Of a DNA stretch of 64,000 nt, positions 38,639 to 51,133 are shown in pieces; the first letter of the stretch is position 1, and the number at the start of each line of letters is the position of its first letter. The notes under the pieces were generated by a model. That model searched no databases. It worked only from the letters and a program-made list of their open reading frames with translations, and had not been told where the DNA came from. This stretch comes from Larimichthys crocea. Its lineage: Eukaryota > Chordata > Actinopteri > Sciaenidae. The translations under genes were made by a program, and so were the position numbers. The stretch is from positions 19,585,399 to 19,649,398 of the forward strand of contig NC_040025.1 in assembly GCF_000972845.2 (NCBI RefSeq), written 5' to 3'.

Positions 38639-38688
38639 GTCCCTCTCCTAAATAGAACTTGAACAGTCCCTCTCCTAAATAGAACTTG
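38639..38688. repeat. 27-base tandem duplication (two units)
   Basis: The 23-base sequence starting GTCCCTCTCCTAAATAGAAC occurs at 38639-38661 and again, identically, at 38666-38688, with four bases between. The identity suggests a recent slippage or duplication event. Confidence 0.95.
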
Positions 38689-39260
38689 TTTATTGTTCCT
38701 ATTGCATCAGGAATTGTTGCTTTATCTGCTTGACTCCCACTCATGAACAACAAGACTATTCTCTGAAAATAACTGTTGTTTGTTTGCAGCATACTTAACT
38801 GCACCACCCGGGGAAAATCTGGTAAACATAATAGCGCAGTGTTAACGTGTAACAATGAAAACGGAACCAGACGGAAAACCAAGTGAAAATAGATGTTACA
38901 AAACAAGCTGAATGTTGATTTCCTCATGCATTCACGTGGATGCTATTTCATATTATGGCTGAAAGAATGACATGTTCCTTTGGACATTGTAATTCTAGCA
39001 CAGCTCATCAAGCATCACCATGGCAGCAATTATTGCCTGGCCTGATGCAACCAATTAACATTCTCATCATGTGTGGTATAAGCTGTCCATAATAAAACCA
39101 TAAACAGTAGCTTCTATCCAATTCATTAGCACACCAACTCAGAGTGCAATGTACACCTAAGTATTTATCCTGCAAAATAAGCAACATTCCTGCAAAAACA
39201 ATATCCTGGAATCGGCTCTGTGTGTATTCTTGCAGCATTATTTTACACCTAAATGCCTAT

Positions 39261-39303
39261 TAATACAAAATACTGGAGTACCATCCTCCAGTATTTTGTA
39301 TTA
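39261..39303. repeat. perfect inverted repeat, 18-base arms, 7-base loop
   Basis: TAATACAAAATACTGGAG (39261-39278) is the exact reverse complement of 39286-39303, separated by TACCATC. The stem would have 18 uninterrupted base pairs. It may be a remnant of a small inverted-repeat element or a structured RNA. Confidence 0.93.
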
Positions 39304-42300
39304 TACATAGCACAGAGCTAATAAGATCACAAGGTAGATAGTTGCCAGCCTGCACCTTCATTCAATCAATCCAATCCAAGACCATTCATTATCACTGCTA
39401 TAAGGGTTGCCATTTTGACTCAATTGCAGTCTCTGACTCACACAGTTGTATTTCATGGCTCCATCCATCCATCCTTGTATCTACCAGCCATCTTATCTTC
39501 CATCCAACCGTCCGCCCCTCATGACCCTAGCAGCACCTCTTCCAGTTTCATGGAAACTCTGCTGCTAATCTCCATGACAAAGACGTTTGAAAAAAGCTGT
39601 CCAGCGTATCTGTCCATCTGCAGCCTCAGCGCAGCAGTAATCTGACTGTTTGTGGTTTATCACGTCATAGATGGGAGACAGCCTTTAAAACAAACATGCT
39701 GTTTTGACGGCTTAGTGTCAGTTTGGCACAAGCACAGACTGTGAAAATTAGTGAGAGGGCTGCTTATGTAACTCCATCAGACATGAAGAGGGTTCTAAAT
39801 CTCCGAGCTCCGTCCACCAAAGAACAAATTAGACTTTTTGAAGACAAAAAAGCAAATCTATATAGTTTCTTTTTCCTTTATAGTACCTGCTTATACTTTA
39901 TATACAAGTCAACTTTGTTTGCATTTTTGTGTCATTCTGAGAACAGCAATACAAGTTCTGGCGAGTGTGACTGATGCTATCCACAGACATGCGAGAGAGT
40001 TTTAAGCCTAACGGACGCCAATCGTGGTGGAATGCGGCTGAGATTACTGCCTATCTTTCTCTTTGATCAGTTTTTTTGCTCACTGTCGTGCTCTGTTCTA
40101 ACCGCACTCTCTCACAAATTCAGCCCTATTACACCAAGGACCTGAAGCATGAAATAGGCTTGCCAGCATGTGGATGTCAGATTCTGTGATGTTAAAGCAT
40201 GGACTACTTGATCGACACTGGCTGACTTGAAGCAAGGGAGTCATGCAGCGGGTGACATCGCCATTTAAATGCTTTTGATGTGAATTAACGGCGACAGCCT
40301 CGAATTCTGTAGTTTGTATCGTGAAAGCATCAAGTCATGCGAGGTGAAACATCTTCAGGGTTGAGACTGTTAGCTGTTTCATTGATGCTCATTAATCAAG
40401 AAAAAAAATCTTTGTTGGTTCCAAAAATAAGAATTTTCTCTGTTGGAATTTTTTTCTGAACATTTTCTAGCACCTATAAGCTTCAGTGACATCTTCATTT
40501 TCTGCTTTTTATGATTATCCAACTTCAAAGCAATCATGAGTTTATATGAGGCTAAAGACCATGGGGACTTGAGGCTTGCCTTCACACCAGTGGGCTCATC
40601 AATAAATAGCAATCCATCTCTGCATGGTGTTATCCTGAATACCAATCTCTCTTCATCACTGTCTCTGTTAATACAGAGTATTATTAGAGGCTGATTTCTA
40701 TGATGGAGTGCCCCGAGGAAAGGTGTGTTTTTTTGTTTTTTTTTCTCCTTCCCGTTTTCATCAGGCATGACCCTGTCATCTCCTCAGGCAACGCGAGGAG
40801 ATTGTTCTGCTCATGAGAATTGACTAGGTAATCCAGAGCAAAGCACTCCCAGACAGAGCAGACACTGCAGGCTGCCTTCATCAGTCAGAGCTTAGGCGTT
40901 ACTACCGTCATGATCCACTGATGAATTTGCTATCAATGGTCCATAAAGATGAGTGTGTGTGTGTATGTGTGTGTGACATACATACTCTCTGACTTTTATT
41001 AATGACTCCAGCATCTCATTGAAATAAAAGGCTCTATGAGTTTCTATATTTTTTTTCTGCAACCTGAATACCATGCACAGTCTGATGTGGAACTGTGCAT
41101 GTTCTTTCGTTTTCATGAGAATCTGCCTGTGATGCGTTTCACCTCTGCTGCCTGTCTGGCAATTTTTAACACCTTATTTGTACCTGTGATGATCCTTTCT
41201 CACAGTGTTTAACACCAGGATATTATTAAATTGTTCAAAAATCAGGCTGACACTTGCAAACAGCTTAAAGGGACTGTATCTGCGTGTTGTGCATGTTTTA
41301 GTTCCTTATCTACATTGTGTACCAATTCATGCTGACCATTTTTGAATGTATTCTATTTTTCATTCATTTGGTTTCCATTCATTTCTGTACAATCTGAAAC
41401 TCAATCAGCAGACCCCTGAAACTTTCTTGAGTTGTGTAATTCATCACAGCATTGAGCAAAAGGTCTGCATTTATCTGTGTCAGAGTAACAGCGGTGGTAT
41501 CGTTATGCAGTTCAAATGCAGATTGATTTAAAAATGTCAGCACTGCATTACCTCGTTGTACAATGTAGAATGAATGGAAATCAGTAACACTCCACAATTG
41601 GCAGTAAATTATTATAATTCACTGGTATGGTACTTTAAAGAGTGCAGAGTAGAAATGTTTTTTACGCGTAACACCATTTGCAAAACAGATTTTTTTTTGT
41701 CCTGAGGACACAGATTACCTTGGGAAGGAAAGGTCAGTTAATGGCAAACATTAATAGGTATCACATCATGCAGTGTGCACCTACTTATCTGAATATTTAA
41801 ATAGAATAAATCATCATACTAAATGTTGTAACTGCGTTTCTATAAAGGCATCTATAACAACATCTCCCTGTGTCAATTTCCAACACTACAGATTGTGGAT
41901 AAAATCATGTTTTCCGGGATCTAATCACTACAGGAAAACAAAGCCATGTCGGGGGGGTGCATTAGCCTGAGGGCTCTCTTGCATATAGGAATAACACTGC
42001 TGATTCTCATGGATTTTCTAGGGGTAGAGCTGGCGCTGGCTCGGTGGCTCCCTGCCGTGTCACAAAAAGGCATCAAGAAGCATAGTCAGTCAAAATACCT
42101 TCTGAACCTGAGGAGCTTTTGGATGAAGGGAGTGAAAACAGAATATTCCTTCACAGATACATTAGATTCAAATGAATCATCAATAATTATTAATTATTGT
42201 CTTTAAAAAGGACAACATTGCAGGTTTTATAATTATGAAGTGCAATTCTTTTATGCAATGTAAAGAAGCACATGTAAATAGGTAATATTGTACAGATTTT

Positions 42301-43433
42301 GAGTGTACACTGGCTCAAACATTCGCTTCTTAAAGAAATCTGAATCACATTAGCATTGTAAAATCAATCATTTATTCTTATTTCAAGTATATTCAAATGA
42401 ATGCTGTGGAGGGTTTAAGCCTTTAACCCAGCACCCAGTGTCTCTGATCTGAGTTTTAGAGAGCATCTGTTTGAATGTAATTATTCAAACAGGGCCATGG
42501 CTGAGTTGCCAAGTCCAAAACAAATAAGAGGATGTGGGCTGTAGCCTCCCGTCATGAAAGCACTTGCTGCTCGCATTCTTGACCCTGACTGCTCTTTTAT
42601 TCCCTTTATTATTTAACACATTCCTGATTTGGGTTGTTCCTTTGTCCTGTTGTACTCTGCATTCAGACTGTGGATAAGCTTTTACTGTGCATAGACCCAG
42701 CGAAATGATTTCGGAGCTTAGCTAGTGCTGCACTTCTTTACAGCCTTGTCCCGTCATTAAATATGACATTCTTCAATAAAGTCAATTATGTACTGTTTCT
42801 GCATCGTGATGCGTTGACTTTGTCCGTTGACCAGTAATCAGAGCAGTAAATTCACATAATGTGTCTAAATCACTAAGTTACTATGCAAAAGAAACATCTC
42901 ATCAGGATTTTCTGAAGTTAGTGTGCTCCATATTTATACATTGTTAACCAGACTGCATACAGTTTGTGCACCCATTATATAGTATGTGTGGTGGAGTAGG
43001 ATTGCCTGTCACAGTAGCAGCCATCGTCAGCTCTTTACTGCTGGCCTGTGCTGTATGTCCTCGCTCTGCCAGCTGGCTGAATGAGAATTCGGTGGGAACA
43101 ATAGGCCCGTTAATTGATTTTGTCTCCAGTAACAGGCAAAAATTGAACCCTACCCGGTCTTTTCCCGCCCGTTCACTCTGAAGAGGAAAAACCAATCTAA
43201 AAAATTTCCCCCCTCTAGACACTTACTGTCATTCTCTATCAATTTTCGACCTCCAATCCCGTTTCAGCCAAGTCCAATTTCAGATGCCTTATGACCACTG
43301 GACTCTCTCACTGGTCTCTGAGTCCAGCTGTTGTTGTAGATGTGGGGTGAGGAGGAACTGGAAGAGATAGGAAAAAGGCAGGTGGGAGAAATTGAGAGGG
43401 GCCAGACAAACAATCTTCAAAAGGACACCCCAG

Positions 43434-43608
43434 GGGTGTTGTTTAGCTCAGTTGGTAGAGCAGCCACCCCATGTACAAAGGCTCAGTTTTTGCTGCGGAA
43501 GCCCAGGGTTCGAATCCGAGCATCAGTCAATCCCCATCTCTCTCTCCCCACATTCCTGTCACTCTTCAGCTGTCTCTATCAAATAAAGCTTGGAAAGGCC
43601 AAAAAAAT
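43434..43608 (+). mobile_element. tRNA-derived SINE, nearly intact, with target-site duplication
   Basis: The element opens with a tRNA-like head. It has a good polymerase III A box (TAGCTCAGTTGG at 43445) and B box (GGTTCGAATCC at 43507), followed by a tRNA-unrelated body (CCCCATCTCTCTCTCCCCAC ... AATAAAGCTTGGAAAGGCC) and a short A-rich tail. It is flanked by a 13-base direct repeat, AAGGACACCCCAG at 43421-43433 and AAGGACACTCCAG at 43609-43621, with one mismatch, which marks the insertion. Both promoter boxes and the short divergence of the duplication suggest a relatively recent insertion. Three further fragments of the same family occur in the window, all on the minus strand. I recognise the type from percomorph fish genomes but do not assign a family name. 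Confidence 0.9.
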
Positions 43609-43989
43609 AAGGACACTCCAGAGAAATATGTTACTCTAGAAGAGATCGACTGAATATAATGGAACCAGAAAACCAGCAGATTTCAAGACAAATGGTATCT
43701 TAGGGCCAAAAAGAAGCATTTGCACACAGTTAAAAGAAACCATTGTAATTTTTGAAAAAGGTCTATTTCCTCCTCAAATGTTGAATCGCTCTTTTTTGCT
43801 CCATGAAATCCACAAAAAAAAAGGATGACTGATTTTATCCCCAGAGAAGTTATGATATTCTCTAACATTTTTTATGACTGGCTTCTTCCACACCAAAGCT
43901 GTTCCACAAAGGCTGAAAGATTATTTAGGAGGATAGTTTCAGCCATTTTGCTTAAATCATACAAATAGGAAATGACACTGATCAGATTC

Positions 43990-44240
43990 ATAATTCACTG
44001 GTACCAATTGCATGTCAGATGATGCATGGGCGCTATTATGCAAATGCACACATTTAAGCAGTCATTTACATCAGTGGCCGAGGATGGAGATTTTATTTAC
44101 TGTTTCGATGAATCATAATAACTCGAGGCGAGCCCGTTTAGGGAATTGGAATGGAGTGGAGACAGAGATAGAAGGGGGGTCAATGAATGCACACATTTCT
44201 TCACAGATCGAGTCAGAGACAGTCATCATTAGCCTCAGTT
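43990..44240. promoter_or_regulatory. possible conserved enhancer-like block with octamer motif
   Basis: The block carries a perfect POU-factor octamer, ATGCAAAT (44038-44045), near CATTTACATCAG and AATCATAATAACTC, in complex non-repetitive sequence. Single octamers occur by chance, so the call rests on overall texture and is weak. Confidence 0.22.
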
Positions 44241-44749
44241 TAGTCCCTGTGGTACTTCAAAGTTGCATAATTCTTCAGTCGGAGAAACACATTAAGCCTT
44301 TACTCTTTAAAGAAGCACCCCGTTCACAATTTTATGTTTGAAACATAAAGTGTAAACATCAAGCTAATGCTTTGACTAGCAAAGCTCTAAATGTGTTGGA
44401 AAACTGTTTTTCACATTTGCTTACAAGTCAACAGTGAACTTCAACGACGAGCAGATATATTTTTGTTGTGCCATTTTCAAGTGCACTGTTTTGTCTCATT
44501 CATTCTCACAGTTGCATGCCTCAGTTGCATCAGGAAACTCAACATAGTGGAGTATTTAGCAGGTAGAGAGCCATATTTCCCTTAGGAAATGATAGAAACC
44601 TAAAACAGAGCTAAAGTGCATATTGGACTTTCATTCATCAAGTGCCCAGAAACATGTGAATGATGATGTTGTTGCTCCATAAATTCGTAAATAGGCAACT
44701 GTTTACATCAAGTTAGCCATATCAACTTAAAAAGATAGTGATTTGTTCA

Positions 44750-45300
44750 CAGTTTATTTTCATATCTCATAAGTGGCCAAAAAAATGGTTAATGCACATT
44801 TTAAACCAAGACCCCCAGAAGGGCACCAGGCTGTAAAGCCAGTTTGACATTGTGACTGAACCATGTTCCATCACGGGATGCACAGTGGTCCAAAAAGACC
44901 TTTTACCATAAGCTAACACTGTGAAAGAAGAGGCTGTCAAACAGTGGATACATTTTTTTTTTAACAACACAACATCTGTGAAATGAACTTGATCCATCAA
45001 TAACAGTCAATAACAATTCAGTAAAATTTGGAACATCTAGAAAAGCTGCATGATTTAATCTTTTCGTTCACATTCAAGTTAGCAGCTTGGCCACACTCGG
45101 CTGGATGAAGTCTCCAGTGCGTTTGTTCTGTGGGCTTCACAATGCAGAAGCATACGCTCAAAGATCAGAGTGATGTTACGCCCAGAAATCAAACTTCTTT
45201 TTTGGCTTCATGCGCCACTGAGCAGCTTCCATAAAAATCAATGGAGCCCACCTCCAACGCTGTATCCAGTGTTTCTTTCTACGTCCATAGTGTAGCATTC
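44750..45300. repeat. probable dispersed repeat, about 550 bases
   Basis: The stretch has a composition and wording I associate with teleost repeats: GAGGCTGTCAAACAGTGGAT, ACAACACAACATCTGTGAAA, TTAGCAGCTTGGCCACACTC, GGCTGGATGAAGTCTCCAGT and ATCCAGTGTTTCTTTCTACG. I see no transposase or reverse-transcriptase frame and no clear terminal repeats, so it would be non-autonomous. The limits are approximate, and a repeat-library comparison is needed to confirm it. Confidence 0.4.
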
Positions 45301-45780
45301 ATCACAGGTTACAGACCAACTTCGTGATTCAGCTTGGACTTACTAGCCTGTCACAGAGATTATTACAGACATATTTGGGGCGTCAAACCATTTAAATAAT
45401 CTGGTTCAACTGTTGGCTTTTCTGATTGTTTGACTACTTTATGACTTTGTTTTAGCAATATACAATATCCCAAATCTGAGCATTTACTTCAGTGAGTACA
45501 ATACAAAACAATAATCATTCTAAAACGACAAAAAAAGACCTACAAAAATAAAACCCGAAAGAGCGGGAATATCCTTTAAGTTCAATCTTTTAGCTATATG
45601 CTGTGCTGCATGTCAGAGAGTATGTAGCTTTCATTGAGGAGCAAAACCTCCACTGCCTCCGCAGCAAACATCAAGTTTGAGATGGCTGCAGACTCACACC
45701 ACAGCAAACTAAAACACAACCCTGTGTTGTCAAACCGTGTGTGCTTACAGTCCTACACACTGACAAAAGCATCTCTTTAT

Positions 45781-45804
45781 TTATATATATATATATATAT
45801 ATAC
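45781..45804. repeat. TA microsatellite
   Basis: A TA run of about 11 units followed by CAGTATATG. It is self-complementary and could form a cruciform. Confidence 0.93.
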
Positions 45805-47149
45805 AGTATATGTCTTTTCTCCTTTTTTTTCCTATTTGGGTAGATAAGTAATTAAGGCCAGAAGGTTCATGTTGACGGATGAGCAGGAGTGAAGCTAAAA
45901 ACAGCGGCCTTGCCTTGGTTGAAATGTGAAACATTTGACTGTGGTTGCTGCGGTGATGTGATTTCATGAACGCAGAGGTGAACTTTTTTGTGGTTTTCCT
46001 CTCAGGGTTGCATAGTTTTTTTTACAATTTGCTCAAAACATTTCTCAAGGTACATGTTTAATATGAATGCCAGTTATTTATGTTTCTGTATCTGTCATAT
46101 TTTATGCATTTCTCTGGGATTTTGCAATGAAGTTGTTATTGTACATCATTCTTCCAGACCTCGCCATCAATAAAGACACATGAACATTTATACATGTGTG
46201 TTTTCAGATGTTTTCTGGCTTCTCTCCACCACATGTGAGATGTTTTATAGACTTAAAGCCAAAGAAATCCACTTTATGGATGCTGTTTGTAAAAGTTCCC
46301 AGTATCATATATAAAAACCAAAAATGTATTTGTTTATTTGCCCTTTGTATGCTAAATTATAAGACTCACACTTTCCATGACATCAAATATGGCAACCGTT
46401 GCAGAGAGGACCCTGTGACCCCATGGGAATGAGCTGCATATCCTGCAGTCCTGGAGGGTGGGAGTGGGAGCAGGAGAGATTGCACTTATCAGGAAGCTCC
46501 CACTCAGACTGTCATTTGTAATGCAGCGCTACAGTGCATGCTTCTTGCCAAACTAGAGACGATGCGGACATTGAAAAATAGGTGGCTGTCTTCACTCCCC
46601 TCCCCCCCTTACACCTCTGACTGTCTTATCTAGAGTGCTCCAGCACTGTGCTCGCCTGCAGAAAGCTGCAGAAGACAATAACATATCTGTTTCCACTTCA
46701 CATACTCTAATAACTACTGTGGCATACTTAAGACAGTTAATCTCGAATTTCCTATCATGCTGTAGATGCTGAGGGTCCTCTCGCTGGTAAAGTGCAGGAA
46801 TTTTCCATTTGGACCGTCTTATTCAGTGTTATGACACATTGTCACTGAGTGTTTCGTTTAAATCAGGAAGCAAAGTGTGAAGATGTAAAATGTAAATCTT
46901 CTCCATATTTCCCATAGCTTTATTCTTATCGGTTCCCTCATGAATCTTTGAGAATCACGGTATTTGTCGGTATGCACAGTTTGAAGTCAGAGATTTGACT
47001 GAGCACGCGTCTTTTCTCTTTTCGGTGAAGTTATGTATTGTACAAAGCATATTCATCCTAAATTTACATGGCCACCCTAATATGTTCAAGTAGTATAAGT
47101 AATACTCTATTCATAAGCATAATCTTTATAAACTGAAATCATATTTATG

Positions 47150-47690
47150 TAGGTGGCTGACCAAGATTTTGGCACTGGAAGCATCCTGGTTTTAGTCCGA
47201 GTAGTCTTGACCAGTCACGTTTGAGCGGGCTGTGATTGCAACAGTCCATGTTGAGAGCAGAAGTGGCTGAAAACGTTATCTGCATTCATATATTATATAA
47301 AGATGATCAGGAATGTGTTCCTCGTCATTTTCATATATCAAGTTGCTAATCAGACTGCAGTGGAAGTCTTGGCCTGGCTGCTATCTGTTTTCTGGCTACA
47401 CCGGAAGTCCAGAAACATTGACTGTGAGTAGGTGAAATCATTATCAGCCGACAGCCAATGAATTCCAAGGTTGCTTCCTGGTTTACCATGTATGTCATTT
47501 TATTAATTACACATCATCACCCCAGTCTAGCACTTACTGACGTCTCAAAAACTCCAAGCGCTGTAGGACTCCATCTTAGTTGTTTGTTTGTAAGGGTTGC
47601 ATTTATAATTTAAGGACTCCTTTGGGTAGTTGCCTTGGACAGGAGTCTGCCAAACTAATATAATGTAATGTAAAAGTACATTTTATATTT
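47150..47690. repeat. probable cluster of old repeats
   Basis: The right part (CAAGCGCTGTAGGACTCCAT ... CTTGGACAGGAGTCTGCCAA, then ATAATGTAATGTAATGT-like sequence) resembles repeat tails in fish that end in GTCTGCTAAATGTAATGTAA. The left part (CAGTCACGTTTGAGCGGGCT) also has a repeat-like character. No coding remnant is visible. The assignment is tentative. Confidence 0.33.
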
Positions 47691-47804
47691 CATTTACAAA
47701 GATATATAAAAAAAAAAAATGTTCACTCTCTGAGAGCAGATCTCTGCTCAAAGACCGGTCTTCAGTTAATCTTCAAGCACAACCACTATTACAAATGACC
47801 TTTG

Positions 47805-47965
47805 TCACAAGGTTAATGAAAGTGAAAAATAATATCTGCCCTGTGATTCGGATCTGCTCCAAAACATAATGGCTTCTTCCGTGGCCCATGCTACATCTTT
47901 CCACCAAGTTTCATAAACATCGTGCTGAAATACATAACCTGCTTGGCGGAGATAATTAAAAGAGT
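47805..47965. repeat. diverged dispersed repeat (CTTGGCGGAG type)
   Basis: The block contains GATTCGGATCTGCTCCAAAA, TGGCTTCTTCCGTGGCCCAT, CCACCAAGTTTCATAAACAT and ATAACCTGCTTGGCGGAGAT. These are ordered landmarks of an old dispersed repeat common in fish (fuller copies carry CCAAGTTTCATGGAAATC and CCTTGGCGGAGG). It abuts the repeat cluster at 47150-47690. Confidence 0.62.
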
Positions 47966-50900
47966 AATAAGGAAGTGAAAGTTGCAGATAGTCTTGTATC
48001 ATGTGATGTTGCCGCTCTATGTTGCGTAATAACTAAATGCTACCTTCAGAGTTTAATTTGGACTGTGGCCATTAAACAGACAGCTACCACGAGGCAGCTA
48101 GTTTACCATGTTCCCTGTCTAACTTGATGACATGGTATTTATAAACAGGAAGTAGCAGGAAGTGGAGTAACAAGTGCAGTTTTCCTCTCTTTGTTGCAGT
48201 GGTGAACTTATTTGTAATACTTAATGTGGGAAGTAATGATGTGAATGAGCTTACATTAACAAATCAAGTCGAACCCAGTGTCTATATTTTGCGTTCAAAC
48301 ATTTGTACTGGTGACTTCATCTGCAAACACGACCCTAGTTATCAGAGAAGCAACTTAATTCTATAAGGGAGTGAGTGTCATCCATAAACCATCCATAAAC
48401 CATAATAATTAGCCAGTATTTATGGATTGGCTATTAAAAATAAAACCCACATTTTCAATATCCTTGTATTTTATTTATGGCTCCCTATTTTGCTGCCTTT
48501 GCACGATCAATACATGCAAACTTAATGAATAAGTAATCGAGTATGTGACTATTATAGTATTTTTAAACACCAGTGAACTGTGTCTTGCGGCCGGTTGTTT
48601 CCAGAACGGACCAGCTCTTTGGTTTGCCAATAAGGCCGTTGCTGCTTGAGTTGCTCCGTAAAATGTGGTTCTATTATCGGGTCCATTAAGTATACCTCTG
48701 TGTAATGACACTCCACTCTCCGACGTTTTTCTCTCGACCCTTCTCCTAATAACCTCTTTTACATTTCATTTTTGTTATTTAGCAGGTGGCCCTTTTCCTC
48801 ATCTACTTACATTTAGTCATTGAACTCAAATTTAAGGACTCAAAAGCCCTTGGAAGCAGGTGCACATCGCACAAGCAGTGAACTTTCTCTTAGTTTCAGG
48901 GGAGGAAAGGTGTGAGCTGATGTGATCAGAGAAAGGCTGCACAGACCACATATCCTCCATAATAGTTTGTTGAAACCGTTTGTTGCAGTGTTGAATTATC
49001 TAGTTTCCTTCAGTGAGTAACATGAGTAATATCAAAAACAGCTGTGAGTGCAGGAGGGGAAAATGGGAGTATAACACCATGTCTGCTGTAAGACGAGTCA
49101 GGAGTGAATTGTTAGTCATGGCAGAAGCACGGCACTAAAGATGATGATATGTCATTTCCATATTAGTGAAGAACAAATAACAACACCTGTTACACATTCA
49201 AGTAAAAGACAGAAAAACACAAACACAAGTACTGTAACGTGAATTCAATGCACGACCCCTTTAATAGATACTGTCTTTGTGAAGCTTATCATGTTCACTT
49301 CAGGTGTTGCTTCAAGCTATGGCAATACGTTAGGTTCTAGTATGTGGTATTGTGATCATTGGGAGCTTTGTATTTTGTCTGGACAAAATACCAGAAACAC
49401 CCACTGAGAATGACAGTCCAATGGTTACTTTATTGAAAAATTGGTGGGAAAATCCAGTAATTTTCCCCTCTGCTAGAGGTTTTGCTTGCACAAAAGACAA
49501 AATGAGATTCATTTTTTGATATGAATATATCAAGAAAATGTGATTTTTGGTTACCTTTCAAACTTTCTTTGTAGAAATTGTTTCCAATGCGACTCATCAA
49601 ATTTTTTGACAGGAGGTTCAGCTTTAGGAAAAAAGATGCTGTCTTAAACTGTACATATACTGGCAACACGTTTCTGTCATCACAGCTGTAAAAATGTGAC
49701 AATGACAGACACATTTTCAGTGGCAATACAGATGAAATTGATCAGGTAGCATGGACTTACAAGATTCTAAATTTGTATTGTTATATGCATACGACACTAG
49801 TTTTCTCTCTGAATTAATGAAACATTACAACACAAGGCTCAATCGCTGTTCGGTTTATGGGGGATCATCGACCAGAAATTGGTCAGTGGAAATATAAACA
49901 TTTTCTAAATGAATCTCTTTGATGGCGTGGTGTAATTATAGTGAAAGACACCATGCAGTATTAAATGGACAATGTGGGTGAACTTACTGTACGAGAGGAT
50001 TATTTCCATTGATGCTCTGTTTTGGATAAATTGGCAAACATTGCTGAAAATGCACTTCTAGCTCTACATGTTATAATAACCATCCTACGCTTTATTAAAG
50101 AAGGGCTGAACTGCAATCTGTATTCTGTCTTTAAGTTTTCTGTTCCTTTCACAGTAGTTTGTCTTATTCACTCTCCTATTCGCAGAACTTCCATTCATCC
50201 CTGATTGATTTTAGTTTTTCAGACAGTAATATTGGAGCTGGGATATGAGCGTATGAAGTGTGATTTATACGAGGCACTTGATAGTGGAGCTATGCGAGAT
50301 TGTGCTGAGCAGCCCCCCCCCCTTTGCCCTGAGGATCCATGAAATTGAGCAGAATGACTCCACTCATCCTTATATGAATTACTCTCCATATGCTCCACCT
50401 AGACGAGCCCATTCAGTGTGCAAAAAAGACACATTTGTAGATTAAATATTTCTCTTTTGAGGTTTGATGTGAGAAATTGAAGCGTGACATTTGTCTGTTG
50501 TGGCTTGTTTTAAAAGCGCGTGAAGTCCTCTCTGCTGCTGAAGCTTTGAACTCTTTGAACTTTTCAGTGCCTCAGATTGTCATGAAAAGTCGACTTCTTT
50601 CTGCTGCTGTTTTCATTTTATTGTTTGCTTCTTTGTCACAGTGGCAGGGTGGTGCTACTTAAAGCACTGAATAATAAATGGATACACCTCAGTGATTTTC
50701 TCATAATTTCTGCCAACACAGAGCACGTTGAACAGCTACAAAGACAAATTTCATTATAATATCAATGTCTTGTCTCTATTCATATACTGGACCTAGTCTA
50801 CCCCTCTGATGCTTATTACAGACAGTAATTGGGCACTACAGTTATCTCAATTACAAATGGAACCATGACCTCCTATGGTGATGTTAAATTGATTTTGCAT

Positions 50901-51133
50901 TTCAGGAATAACTATTTCTGCCGTCGTGTATCTTTTCAAAGCAAACGCACCTCTGTGAGATTGGATCCCAGTATGCATTTGACCCTTCTCTAGCTACAGA
51001 AATTACATTTTGACTTTATTGTTAAGGTTGTGTGCCGGAATCAAAACCGCACAAATTTTCACTAAAAAAATAAATAGAAAGGGTCGTTTGGTTTCAGCTT
51101 GCTACAGCTTCCTTTCCTTTCTGTTTGTTGTAG

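Larger units (their letters stand above)
35776..51133. other. presumed kazrin intron (about 15 kb)
   Basis: This lies between the candidate first exon and the first secure exon. It holds a nearly intact SINE (43434-43608), dispersed-repeat fragments between 44750 and 47965, two hairpins, a 27-base tandem duplication, a tandem 11-base pair at 48379-48400 and a TA microsatellite. The 129-codon minus-strand frame at 40379-40768 and the 100-codon plus-strand frame at 38077-38379 have no recognisable domains and are treated as chance. A short frame with a hydrophobic segment at 41946 is noted as a finding. Confidence 0.65.

Noticed and set aside
40379..40768. 129-codon open frame on the minus strand, Lys-rich
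   Set aside because: The Lys runs come from T-rich plus-strand tracts. No family is recognised and there are no supporting signals.
43438..43512. A tRNA-like sequence with A and B boxes that could be called a tRNA gene
   Set aside because: It is continuous with a SINE body and A-rich tail, is flanked by a target-site duplication, and recurs in the window. It is the tRNA-derived head of a SINE, not a functional tRNA gene.
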